A stretch of 10,380 bases of DNA from Candidatus Adiutrix sp. (lineage in GTDB: Bacteria > Desulfobacterota > Desulfarculia > Adiutricales > Adiutricaceae). The position numbers were made by a program, and so were the translations under genes. Each line of letters begins with the position of its first letter. Position 1 is the stretch's first letter. Where the stretch lies: positions 1-10,380 of the forward strand of contig JAITBV010000034.1 in assembly GCA_031283395.1 (NCBI GenBank). The letters are read 5' to 3'. Below the pieces are notes generated by a model. It did no database searches, was not told where the DNA came from, and worked only from the letters and a program-made list of their open reading frames with translations. Below are positions 1-7,104 of this stretch, in pieces.

Positions 1-1119
1 CTCCATCATATAGGCGTAGATGAAGACGAACATGGTGCCCAAGGCGGCGGTGGCCAGGCTCATTTTCAGGGAATTGAAATAACTGGCCAAACCGCCGGTG
101 GAGATGTTGAACTTGAAATTGCCCAGGGTGGGGGCCAGGTTATATGGATACCGGGTGGTGAAGGCCCCTACAAAAAGAGAAAACACCAGGGCCGCGAAGG
201 CCAGGGTCACCAGGGAGCAGAAAATGAAGAAGAAGGCGTCGCGGCCCGGGTTCGGCTTTATCGTCAGGCGGGTCGATTTGGCGGTCAGGGTGGAGGTGTT
301 CCGGTCGTCGGCCAGGCCGCCGGCCAGAAAAGAGATGAGGGCCGGGATTAGCAGCAAGGTGCCCACGACCGCCCCCATGTTCATGTTGAACTGGCCGGCT
401 ATCTGCTTGTAGATATCGGTGGCCAGCACGTTGTAGGAACCGCCCAGCACCTTTGGCGCCCCGAAATCGGTGAAGGCCAGGGTGAAGCAGACGAAAAAGA
501 CGTTCACCAGGGTGTATTTTATGCCGGGCAGGGTGATTCTGAAGAATTTGGTCGCCGCGGAGCAGCCGAGGGAATCCGCCGCTTCGTAGAGACGGTTGTC
601 CGCGGTTTCCAGGGCGACGAGGAACATGAGAAAGGCCGGAGGAAACGTGTAGATGATCTCGGAAAGGATTATGCCCGTCCGCCCGTAAAGCTCCAGCTTG
701 AAACCTAGCTTTGTGACCAGTCCCTGGCGGCCGAAGAGATAGATCAGGCCTAGGGCGTGGATTATGGTGGGTATGAAGATGGGGGCCAGGGCCGCGTATT
801 TGAAAAAGGTTTTGCCCCGGATATTGGTTCGGGTCAGGGCGTAGGCGTAAGCCAGGGCCAGCCAAAGGGAGAAAAACGCGGAGACCAGGGAGATGTCCAG
901 GGTGTTGAAAATCGAAGCGGCCAAGGCCGGGGTGCCGAAGTAGCGGCGGTAGTTGTCAAATCCGACAAAGCCGCCCCCCTCGTTCAGAAAGGCCTTGGAG
1001 AACAGGCTGACCAGGGGGCCGACCAGGATAAGGCCAAAGGCCGCCAGTATCAGGATAATGACGGCCAGTTGCGGCGGGTTCAGCAGGAGCCTGGCCTTCC
1101 TGCCCAGGGTCAGGGCCAT
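1..1119 (-). CDS. ABC importer double permease, putative 2-aminoethylphosphonate type (PhnU2-like), 3' end outside window
   Basis: This inner-membrane permease forms the channel of the importer encoded with the next two genes. The minus-strand frame is open from the ATG at 1119 to the window edge, giving 373 residues with no stop. Hydrophobic segments lie near residues 18-40, 72-95, 108-130, 150-170, 203-222, 250-268, 296-320 and 350-370. The ATPase-docking EAA loop of the first half is visible at about 178-200 (YEAADSLG, then LPGI). A second set of membrane spans starts after a polar linker (270-295), as in the fused two-domain permeases of about 550 residues in this family, so roughly 170 residues are probably missing. 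The start lies only 4 bases after the ATPase stop and has no clear Shine-Dalgarno, which suggests translational coupling. An Fe(III)-type double permease (FbpB-like) is the main alternative. The substrate call rests on the partner binding protein. Confidence 0.85.
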   Translation of the reverse strand, partial: MALTLGRKARLLLNPPQLAVIILILAAFGLILVGPLVSLFSKAFLNEGGGFVGFDNYRRYFGTPALAASIFNTLDISLVSAFFSLWLALAYAYALTRTNIRGKTFFKYAALAPIFIPTIIHALGLIYLFGRQGLVTKLGFKLELYGRTGIILSEIIYTFPPAFLMFLVALETADNRLYEAADSLGCSAATKFFRITLPGIKYTLVNVFFVCFTLAFTDFGAPKVLGGSYNVLATDIYKQIAGQFNMNMGAVVGTLLLIPALISFLAGGLADDRNTSTLTAKSTRLTIKPNPGRDAFFFIFCSLVTLAFAALVFSLFVGAFTTRYPYNLAPTLGNFKFNISTGGLASYFNSLKMSLATAALGTMFVFIYAYMME

Positions 1120-1123
1120 TTTT

Positions 1124-2122
1124 TCAGGCGGCGGCTGAATATATAGTGACGTGACCGGCGTCGACGGAAATGTAAACCTGGTCATTAGCCCTGAAGGTCA
1201 ATTGGTCGGCCCGTTCCGTGGACAGGTCCACGCAGATGGCCGAGCCGCCCGGGCTCAGGCGGGCGTAGATCCTGGTCGTGGCTCCCCGGAATTCCACCCA
1301 GTCGATGACTGCGGGCAGACTGCCCGCGCCCTGGGGCTGGTGGCTGATTTCCAGTTTTTCCGGGCGGGCGGCGCAGAGGCCGCCGTCGCCGTCTTGGGGA
1401 TAGAAGTTCATGGCTCCGATGAAGCCGGCCACGAATGGCGTGGCCGGCTTTTCGTAGATGGTCCGGGGCGAACCGGTCTGCTCCACCACCGCGTTGTTCA
1501 TGACCACGATTTTATCGGCCATGGTGATGGCTTCCTCCTGGTCATGGGTCACCATGATGGTCGTGATGCCAAAGGCCCGCTGCAGGCGGCAGATTTCGGC
1601 CCTGAGCCTGGCCCGCACCTTGGCGTCCAGGGCCGACAAGGGTTCGTCCAAAAGCAGGGCGGTCGGGGAAATGGCGATGGCCCGGGCCAGGGCCGTGCGC
1701 TGCTGCTGGCCGCCCGACAACTGGTTGGGGTATTTATGGCGATGGGGCCGCAGGTCCACCATTTCCAGGGCTTCTTCGGCTTTTTGCTCACGTTCGGCCC
1801 GCCCCAAGGTCTTGTTCTGGGCCAAGCCGAAGAGGACATTCTGCCTGACGGTCATGTTGGGGAACAGGGCGTAGGATTGAAAGACGATGCCGAAATTCCG
1901 CCTGGCCGGGGGCAGAAAGGTGGCCTCCCGGCCTTCCAGCCAGACCTCGCCCCGGTCGGCCGTCTCCAGGCCGGCTATTATACGCAGCAAGGTGGTCTTG
2001 CCGCAGCCCGACGGCCCCAGGAGGCAGACCAGTTCGCCTTTTTCCAAGCCCAGGCTGACCTGGTCCAGAGCGGTCTGGCCGCCGAATTTCTTGCTGATGC
2101 CTTTGACTTCCAGGAAGTTCAT
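1124..2122 (-). CDS. ABC importer ATP-binding subunit (PhnT2/FbpC-like)
   Basis: This cytoplasmic ATPase powers the importer. It has 332 residues and all hallmarks of an importer NBD with a C-terminal regulatory extension. Walker A is GPSGCGKTT (36-44), the Q-loop glutamine is Q82, the signature is LSGGQQQR (135-142), Walker B is LLLDEP (156-161), the D-loop is SALD, and the switch histidine is H193 (VTHDQEEA). Residues about 240-330 resemble a TOBE-like domain, as in the CUT1/spermidine/iron/phosphonate ATPases (about 330-370 residues). I chose the ATG at 2122 over an in-frame TTG six bases upstream because of Shine-Dalgarno spacing. The gene sits 22 bases after the binding-protein stop and 4 bases before the permease start, so the three are one operon. 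The NBD alone does not distinguish an aminoethylphosphonate from an iron or polyamine importer. Sequence and order with the binding protein favour the first. Confidence 0.92.
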   Translation of the reverse strand: MNFLEVKGISKKFGGQTALDQVSLGLEKGELVCLLGPSGCGKTTLLRIIAGLETADRGEVWLEGREATFLPPARRNFGIVFQSYALFPNMTVRQNVLFGLAQNKTLGRAEREQKAEEALEMVDLRPHRHKYPNQLSGGQQQRTALARAIAISPTALLLDEPLSALDAKVRARLRAEICRLQRAFGITTIMVTHDQEEAITMADKIVVMNNAVVEQTGSPRTIYEKPATPFVAGFIGAMNFYPQDGDGGLCAARPEKLEISHQPQGAGSLPAVIDWVEFRGATTRIYARLSPGGSAICVDLSTERADQLTFRANDQVYISVDAGHVTIYSAAA

Positions 2123-2129
2123 GTTCAAT

Positions 2130-2136
2130 CCGCCTT
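2130..2136 (-). promoter_or_regulatory. Ribosome binding site deciding the ATPase start
   Basis: The minus strand reads AAGGCGG here. It lies 7 bases from the ATG at 2122 but only 1 base from the in-frame TTG at 2128, so the ATG is the likely start. Confidence 0.6.
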
Positions 2137-2144
2137 GTTTATCG

Positions 2145-3179
2145 TCATTTCGGGGCTGATTTGGCGTCGAACTTTTCCGCCCACTTTTTCAGAATGGTGT
2201 CACGGTTGCCGGCGGCCCAGGCGAAGTCGTTGTCGATGAGCTGCTTGATCGGATCACCCTCAATGCCTTCATAACCGCCCTTGACGCCAATAGTGACGAT
2301 GGGGTAGTTCTTCCGATAGAGTTCCATGACGCTGTCGGATATGGCCCAGTCCAAAAAGGTCCTGGCCGCGGGCTTGACCCGGGGCTTCTTCATCAGGGCA
2401 TTGGCCTCCAGGTCCCAGCCCGAGCCTTCGGCGGGGAATACGATTTCCACCGGGGAATTCTTCTTCTGGCTAAGCCCGGCGTAACCGAAGCTGATGCCCA
2501 CGGCGCATTCACCGGCCGCGGCCATCTTGGCCGGCTTGGAGCCGGAGTGGACGTATTGATCCACGTTCCGATCCAGGGCCGTGAGGAAATCCCAACCGGC
2601 CTCGGAATCCTTGCCGTTCAGTTGCAGAATGGCGCTGACGGTCAGAAAGCCGGTGCCCGAAGAACTGGGGTTGGACATGACTATCTGGCCTTTGAGCTTG
2701 GGGTTCAAGAGGTCCTGGTAGGTCTTGATGTCGGAGGCCTTAAGGCCCGCCTTGGCCAATTCTTCGGTGTTGACGGTGAAGGCGGTTTCCCAGGCGTCGA
2801 TGCCCACCCAGGTTGGAGGCTCTTGGGTGGATTTGAACCGGGGCAGGATCCGGTTGACCCCGGCAGGGGCGTAGCCGGCCAAAAGGCCCAGGTTGTCCAG
2901 GATCATCATGGAGGAAGCGGCCGTGCCCCAAACCACATCGGCCTGGGGTTGGTCCTTTTCGGCCAGAAGCCGGGCGGTTATGATGCCGGTGGACTCGCGC
3001 ACCACGCTCACGGTCAGGTCCGGGTGGTGGCGCTTGAAATCCTCAAGATATTCAGTGACTAATTCATCCTCCAAAGCGGTATAGACGATGATTGACTTGT
3101 CCTCATCAGCGGCCGGGGCCGTCCCGGCCCCCAAAATGAGGAACCCGAGAACGCCGAGGATAGAGATAAATTTCTTCAT
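2145..3179 (-). CDS. Periplasmic binding protein of ABC importer, putative 2-aminoethylphosphonate type (PhnS2/AepX-like)
   Basis: This is the periplasmic solute receptor of the importer, with 344 residues. The N-terminus has a classic signal peptide: MKK, a hydrophobic core (residues 4-19) and an APA-A cleavage site near residue 23. There is no lipobox cysteine, as expected for a Gram-negative periplasmic protein. The mature part starts IIVYTALEDE and carries segments I recognise from the putative aminoethylphosphonate receptor group: RESTG, QADVVWG (79-85), PPTWVGIDAW (121-130), SSSGTGFLTV (172-181), HSGSKP (211-216), FPAEGSGWDLEANAL (248-262) and FLDWAISD. The adjacent tyrosine pair of FbpA iron receptors is not seen. 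A longer frame begins at 3242, but the ATG at 3179 gives an intact signal peptide and has a GGGAGG Shine-Dalgarno (3188-3193) 8 bases upstream. It is first in the operon, so made in excess, as is usual. The substrate is inferred; no phosphonate-degrading gene is in view. Confidence 0.88.
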   Translation of the reverse strand: MKKFISILGVLGFLILGAGTAPAADEDKSIIVYTALEDELVTEYLEDFKRHHPDLTVSVVRESTGIITARLLAEKDQPQADVVWGTAASSMMILDNLGLLAGYAPAGVNRILPRFKSTQEPPTWVGIDAWETAFTVNTEELAKAGLKASDIKTYQDLLNPKLKGQIVMSNPSSSGTGFLTVSAILQLNGKDSEAGWDFLTALDRNVDQYVHSGSKPAKMAAAGECAVGISFGYAGLSQKKNSPVEIVFPAEGSGWDLEANALMKKPRVKPAARTFLDWAISDSVMELYRKNYPIVTIGVKGGYEGIEGDPIKQLIDNDFAWAAGNRDTILKKWAEKFDAKSAPK

Positions 3180-3240
3180 GGTCGGAACCTCCCGGTTGAT
3201 TTTGCTGAAAGTCTGTATTGAAGCCAACTTTAGCCCGGCC

Positions 3241-3269
3241 ATGTAAAGACTTTGCGGCCTTCAGGTCAA
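3241..3269 (-). promoter_or_regulatory. Candidate sigma70 promoter for the ABC importer operon
   Basis: Read on the minus strand, TTGACC (3264-3269) is separated by exactly 17 bases from TTACAT (3241-3246). The -35 matches 5 of 6 and the -10 only 3 of 6. It would give a leader of about 55 bases before the GGGAGG Shine-Dalgarno. An inverted repeat (3256-3265 with 3300-3308) overlaps the -35 and could be an operator. Confidence 0.35.
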
Positions 3270-3308
3270 AAAAATGTAAAAATCGCGGGCGCTGCCAGGC
3301 CTGAAGCC
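3256..3308. repeat. Spaced inverted repeat in the divergent intergenic region
   Basis: GGCCTTCAGG (3256-3265) is complementary, apart from one missing base, to CCTGAAGCC (3300-3308). The arms are 34 bases apart. The left arm overlaps the -35 of the candidate importer promoter. It could be paired regulator half-sites, a weak RNA fold or chance in GGCC-rich DNA. Confidence 0.25.
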
Positions 3309-3341
3309 TCTGGAGACCCAGCTCCAAAACCTGACAAAATT

Positions 3342-3370
3342 TTTACTCGCCATTGATTATTTTTTATTAG
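3342..3370 (+). promoter_or_regulatory. Weak candidate promoter for the EAL-GGDEF gene
   Basis: TTTACT (3342-3347) and TATTAG (3365-3370) are 17 bases apart, each matching 4 of 6 consensus bases, in the most AT-rich part of the divergent region. TTGATT (3353-3358) with TAGAAT (3379-3384) is an alternative with a long 20-base spacer. Some promoter must lie here because the upstream gene is divergent, but the exact boxes are uncertain. Confidence 0.22.
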
Positions 3371-3431
3371 CCTCCGCCTAGAATAAAATTAACCTGAAAT
3401 TGAAGCCCAAACCAGAGAGGAGCCCTCCGCC

Positions 3432-5345
3432 ATGCCGGAAAGTGCCGCTGCTGAAAACCAGGCCTTCGCTTATTTAGACCGGAGCAAAGGCGGCGGCTTC
3501 TCTACGCCGTCGCCCTTTCAGTCCCCAGCTTCCCCGGGAGACGGGGCGATCACGGCCGATGAGACCCCAGGAAGCGACTCGGATATGCCGCCGGAAAAAA
3601 CCCCCTCTGAGAAAACGAACCTCACCAATTTGGGCCGGATCATCGACGGCGGCTTCATCAAGCCGGTCTTTCAGCCCATTGTCTCCCTGAAAGACGGGGA
3701 AATAATGGCTTATGAGGCCCTAAGCCGGATATCAGAACCCAGGCTCGAAATGGACATTGAGACCATGTTTCGCCTGGCCGAAAAAGCGGGCCGCCTGTGG
3801 GACCTGGAAAGCCTCTGCCGCTCCAGGGCCCTGGCCAAACTGGCCCTTAAACCCCGGCTCAAGAAATTGTTTTTGAACGTCAACCCCAATATAATCAATG
3901 ATGAAAACTTCAAAAACGGCCTGACCCATAAATTCCTGGTCGAATACGGAGCCGAGACCGACGAGATAGTCTTTGAACTCACGGAACGGGTGGCCGTCAT
4001 TGACATGAACGTGTTTCTCAATTCTGTGGCCCACTACCGCGGTCAAAGTTTCAACATCGCCATTGACGACATGGGCAGCGGCTTTTCCGGATTGAACATG
4101 ATGGTCCGCGTCCAGCCGGAATTCGTGAAGCTGGACATGAACCTGGTGCGCCACATCGACAAGGACAACATAAAGATTTCCCTTTGCCGGGCCTTCCAGG
4201 AATTCTGCCAGAGCGAAAACATAAACCTGATCGCCGAAGGCATAGAGACCGAAGCGGAACTCAAGACCCTCATCCAACTTGGGGTGCCATACGGCCAGGG
4301 CTTTTTTCTGGCTCCGCCCGAGGAAGGCTTTAGCGTAAAAGCGGAAACGGCGGACCTGGTCGCCTCCTTTTACTCCAAGCACTATATTGAGCCGACCGCC
4401 ACCTCGGTCTATCCGATAATCGGGCATTTGGCCAAACTGAGACGCACTTTTCCGCCCGATACCAGGGCCGTCGAGATCTTTGAACTGACCAAGGCCAACC
4501 CCACCATCACCGAAGTCTGCGTGGTGGAAAATGAAAAAATAATCGGTTTTTTGAGCCGGACGGCCTTGAACGACCACTTCGGCGGCCGTTACGGTTACAG
4601 CCTGCATTCCAAGAAGAAAATCAAGGACCTCATGAACACTTCGTTCCTTAAGGTGCCCTACAATATGCCGGTGGACTCCGCCTCCCGACGGGCCATGCAG
4701 CGGTCCTACGATAAAATATACAACCCCATAGTGGTGGAAAAGCGCGGCCTGTTCCAGGGCGTGGTTACGGTCAGGGATCTCCTGGAAACTTCAACCAAAG
4801 TCCAACTGGACATAGCCGTTCACTCTAACCCGCTGACCGGGTTGCCCGGCAATCTTCTGATCGAAAAGGAGATCAAGAGCCGTCTCTTCGGCGAGGGACC
4901 TTTTTGCATCACCTACTTCGACCTGGACAATTTCAAAAGCTACAATGACGCCTATGGCTTCACCAACGGCGATTTGATGCTAAAGCTGGTTTCTGCTCTG
5001 TTGAAGAAATATGCCAAAAAAAATGAATTCCTGGGCCACATCGGCGGGGACGACTTCATCGTCATCGCTGATTATTATGACGGGGAATCGTTCTGTCGGG
5101 GCCTCTTGGAAGATTTCAGCCGCGAAGTCCTGGCCCTATACCGGGAAGACGATATCAACCAGGGCTTCATAGTTTCCAAGAACCGCCACGGGGTGACGGA
5201 AAATTTCCCTCTGGCCAGCCTGTCGGCGGCCGGCCTGAGCAACCGGAAGAGGAGCTATGCGGATTTGGATAGTTTTTCCAGGGATGCCGCCCGTCTGAAA
5301 AAAATATGCAAGCAGCATAGCGGAAATTATTTTGAAATCTGGTAA
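3432..5345 (+). CDS. Cyclic di-GMP protein with EAL, paired CBS and variant GGDEF domains
   Basis: This 637-residue cytoplasmic protein has no signal peptide or membrane span. Residues 1-66 are Pro/Ser/Gly-rich and probably disordered. The EAL phosphodiesterase domain (about 68-310) keeps the residues usually needed for c-di-GMP cleavage: E95 (EAL 95-97), N151 region (NVNP), E182/E185 (ELTE), D212-D213, K233 (KLD), E269/E272 (AEGIE) and Q289. Residues about 325-455 fit a CBS pair, which in other proteins binds adenine nucleotides. The C-terminal GGDEF-type domain (about 465-637) keeps FDLDNF (496-501) and the loop GGDDF (538-542), with Asp in place of the second acidic Glu. The position for the RxxD inhibitory site reads KKNE. 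The likely role is c-di-GMP breakdown tuned by nucleotides, with the GGDEF part possibly regulatory. The start is supported by AGGAG (3418-3422) 9 bases before the ATG. It is monocistronic and divergent from the importer. Confidence 0.9.
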   Translation: MPESAAAENQAFAYLDRSKGGGFSTPSPFQSPASPGDGAITADETPGSDSDMPPEKTPSEKTNLTNLGRIIDGGFIKPVFQPIVSLKDGEIMAYEALSRISEPRLEMDIETMFRLAEKAGRLWDLESLCRSRALAKLALKPRLKKLFLNVNPNIINDENFKNGLTHKFLVEYGAETDEIVFELTERVAVIDMNVFLNSVAHYRGQSFNIAIDDMGSGFSGLNMMVRVQPEFVKLDMNLVRHIDKDNIKISLCRAFQEFCQSENINLIAEGIETEAELKTLIQLGVPYGQGFFLAPPEEGFSVKAETADLVASFYSKHYIEPTATSVYPIIGHLAKLRRTFPPDTRAVEIFELTKANPTITEVCVVENEKIIGFLSRTALNDHFGGRYGYSLHSKKKIKDLMNTSFLKVPYNMPVDSASRRAMQRSYDKIYNPIVVEKRGLFQGVVTVRDLLETSTKVQLDIAVHSNPLTGLPGNLLIEKEIKSRLFGEGPFCITYFDLDNFKSYNDAYGFTNGDLMLKLVSALLKKYAKKNEFLGHIGGDDFIVIADYYDGESFCRGLLEDFSREVLALYREDDINQGFIVSKNRHGVTENFPLASLSAAGLSNRKRSYADLDSFSRDAARLKKICKQHSGNYFEIW

Positions 5346-5409
5346 GTCCGGCCTTCCTTCTTGTTTTTGTTATAAACCTTCGTTTGGAATAAAGCAGTAA
5401 TCAGGAATG

Positions 5410-5444
5410 CCGGGAATAATGGGTTGCGCTGGCTTCCCGGAAGC
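5410..5444. repeat. Overlapping inverted repeats in the CHAD-operon promoter
   Basis: CCGGGAA (5410-5416) is perfectly complementary to TTCCCGG (5434-5440). The second arm is also part of a compact palindrome, GCTTCCCGGAAGC (5432-5444), which falls between the candidate -35 and -10. The position suits a repressor or activator operator; no regulator is identified. Confidence 0.35.
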
Positions 5445-5457
5445 TATATGCTATACA
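5424..5457 (+). promoter_or_regulatory. Candidate promoter of the CHAD-ParA-pirin operon
   Basis: TTGCGC (5424-5429) lies 17 bases before TATGCT (5447-5452). An overlapping extended -10, TGCTATACA (5449-5457), is the better box and resembles the TGCTATAAT of the promoter at 8641-8669. Transcription would start near 5460-5464, leaving a leader of about 90 bases. Confidence 0.4.
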
Positions 5458-5465
5458 CATGGAGT

Positions 5466-5500
5466 GGGGTGGCAAATAGGGCCCATCCCTGTGATTTTTT
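5466..5500 (+). terminator. Hairpin plus T-run in the CHAD leader: possible terminator or attenuator
   Basis: GGGGTGG (5466-5472) pairs with CCATCCC (5483-5489), a 7-bp stem with one G-T pair and a 10-base loop. TGTGA then six T residues (5495-5500) follow. The T-run begins 5 bases after the stem, so it is not ideal. It could end readthrough from the EAL-GGDEF gene, or act as an attenuator if the promoter at 5424-5457 is used. A second short dyad, GTGA-TTTTT-TCAC (5491-5503), overlaps the T-run. Confidence 0.3.
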
Positions 5501-5550
5501 CACGATTGAGCCCGGATCAACGCTGATTACCTGAGCTGAGAGGCAATGCA

Positions 5551-7104
5551 ATGAACCGCCCCGGCGCTTGGTTGTTGCCCGATCTTATGCCAACTGAGGG
5601 AGTGCTTACCGCATTGGCCGCCGAGTTCGAATTGGATATCGCGCCGGAATACGGCGCCATGGTGGTTTATGCCGACTCTTTCGATTGGCGGATCTATCAG
5701 CGGGGTTGCCTGCTTCATTGCCACGGTTCCTGCTGGACCTTGTACCATGCCGACAGCGGTGAGACGACCGTGCAGCGGAATGGGCCTGAACTGCAAACGT
5801 CCTGTTCCGCTCTAGATTTCCCTCCCGGGGGAATGCGAGCGCTGCTGGAGCCGATTTTGGGCATTCGCTGTCTGTTGCCGCTGGCCACGGCCCGTTTGCG
5901 CCGCAGACCGATTGGCTTACTCAACCGGGACAATAAGACAGTGGCTCGGATTGTGATAGAAACTCAACGCACTACGGCCACTGACGGGGAGCGGCGCCAT
6001 TGCCTGTTCCGCCTGCACGGGATTCGTGGCTATGAGAGTGAGCAGGCGGGCGCCCGCCGCATTCTGGCCGAAGCCGGTGTTACCCAGGCCGTTTCGCCTT
6101 TGATCGGCGTTGAAGAGGCGTGTCTGGCAAATGGCCGCAAACCTCTTGATTACAGCCCGAAATTCTTGCTTGAACTTGGTGACGGCGAAACCGCCCATGA
6201 GGCCATGACCCGCATCTATCAAACCCTGCTGGATGCGATCACCCGCAATATACCGGGAGTGCTTGCCGATCATGATACGGAATTTCTCCATGACCTGCGG
6301 GTCGCCATCCGCCGCACCCGCTCCGGACTGAGCCTGGTGAAGCGGGTTCTACCCGCTTCGATCTCGGAAAGATTCAACCGGATGTTCCGCCGCCTCGGCG
6401 CCTTAACCGGCCCTACCCGCGATCTTGATGTCTATCTTCTCGCATACGAGGGCTACCTCAAGCGGGTGCCCCCCGTTTTGCGGCCGGGGCTAGAGGAATT
6501 TTTCGCCACGTTGCGCCACAAGCGGCAGATTGAACAAAAAAGATTGGTACGCGCGCTTCGTACCAAGAAAAACGAGGCGCTCTTCAACGCCTGGCGGCGG
6601 GCTTTCAGGCGGCCTTATCGGCAGCAGGCGGACTTGACCGATCTGCCGGTACGGGAACTTGCCGACCGGGTTATTCTAAAACGGTATAAGCTGGTTATGC
6701 GTGCCGGCCGCGGCCTGAATGCCGCCACTGCCGATACCGAAGTGCATCGCTTGCGCATCCAGTGCAAAAAACTGCGCTTTGTCGTGGAATTTTTCGGCTC
6801 CCTCTACCCAAAACAGGAACTGGAAATCCTGATCCGGCAGCTAAAAAAATTGCAGGACATTCTCGGGGGATTCAACGATCTCTCTGTGCAGCAGGGGATG
6901 ATCAGCCAGAGCCTGAGCAGCCTTTCCGCGGGATTACGGGGCAATTTTGACCAGGCGGCGGCGCTCGGCGGTCTGCTGCAGAGCCTGTTTCAAGAACAGC
7001 AGGGCCTGCGCGGCAATTTCGCCGAGGCGTTCGCGGAATTCGGCGACCAGAAAACTGCCGCGCTGTTTCATGAACTTTTTAGGAAGCGACGGGATCTTGT
7101 ATGA
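5551..7104 (+). CDS. CHAD domain protein with degenerate CYTH-like N-terminus (polyphosphate-binding candidate)
   Basis: This 517-residue protein is soluble, with no signal or membrane segment. Residues about 212-510 form a CHAD domain, a basic helical bundle known in other proteins to bind inorganic polyphosphate. The first half has H247 and R250/R254/R255/R257 (HDLRVAIRRTR) and R290-D291 (TRDLDV). The second half has H399, R402, K406-K407 and R410 (LRIQCKKLRF), then LGGFNDL (438-444). Many further Arg/Lys occur at 320-380. Residues about 20-180 recall the triphosphate-tunnel (CYTH) domains often fused to CHAD (VVYADSFDWRIYQRG; KTVARIVIE), but the ExExK motif of that fold is not visible, so catalysis there is doubtful. 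The start has GAGAGG (5538-5543) 7 bases upstream. The stop overlaps the ParA start as ATGA, implying coupled translation. A role in polyphosphate binding or granule organisation is inferred. Confidence 0.88.
   Translation: MNRPGAWLLPDLMPTEGVLTALAAEFELDIAPEYGAMVVYADSFDWRIYQRGCLLHCHGSCWTLYHADSGETTVQRNGPELQTSCSALDFPPGGMRALLEPILGIRCLLPLATARLRRRPIGLLNRDNKTVARIVIETQRTTATDGERRHCLFRLHGIRGYESEQAGARRILAEAGVTQAVSPLIGVEEACLANGRKPLDYSPKFLLELGDGETAHEAMTRIYQTLLDAITRNIPGVLADHDTEFLHDLRVAIRRTRSGLSLVKRVLPASISERFNRMFRRLGALTGPTRDLDVYLLAYEGYLKRVPPVLRPGLEEFFATLRHKRQIEQKRLVRALRTKKNEALFNAWRRAFRRPYRQQADLTDLPVRELADRVILKRYKLVMRAGRGLNAATADTEVHRLRIQCKKLRFVVEFFGSLYPKQELEILIRQLKKLQDILGGFNDLSVQQGMISQSLSSLSAGLRGNFDQAAALGGLLQSLFQEQQGLRGNFAEAFAEFGDQKTAALFHELFRKRRDLV

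Noticed and set aside
140..865. Minus-strand frame of 241 codons inside the permease region
   Set aside because: It is out of frame with the open 373-residue permease, which has membrane spans and an EAA loop. This frame is Pro/Arg/His-rich and has no recognisable domain.
1151..2239. Long plus-strand open frame (362 codons) opposite the ATPase gene
   Set aside because: It is antisense to a gene with every ABC ATPase motif. Its Gly/Gln/Ala-rich translation matches no family I recognise and is typical of a shadow frame in GC-rich DNA.
3180..3242. 21-residue N-terminal extension of the binding protein from the ATG at 3242
   Set aside because: It would place the signal peptide internally. The ATG at 3179 has a good Shine-Dalgarno and an immediate MKK signal sequence.
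3732..4607. Minus-strand frame of 291 codons inside the EAL-GGDEF gene
   Set aside because: The sense frame has intact EAL, CBS and GGDEF motifs; the antisense frame has none recognisable.
5490..5503. CRP-like site TGTGA...TCAC in the CHAD leader
   Set aside because: The spacer is 5 rather than 6 bases and is all T. It is better explained as part of the T-run after a hairpin.
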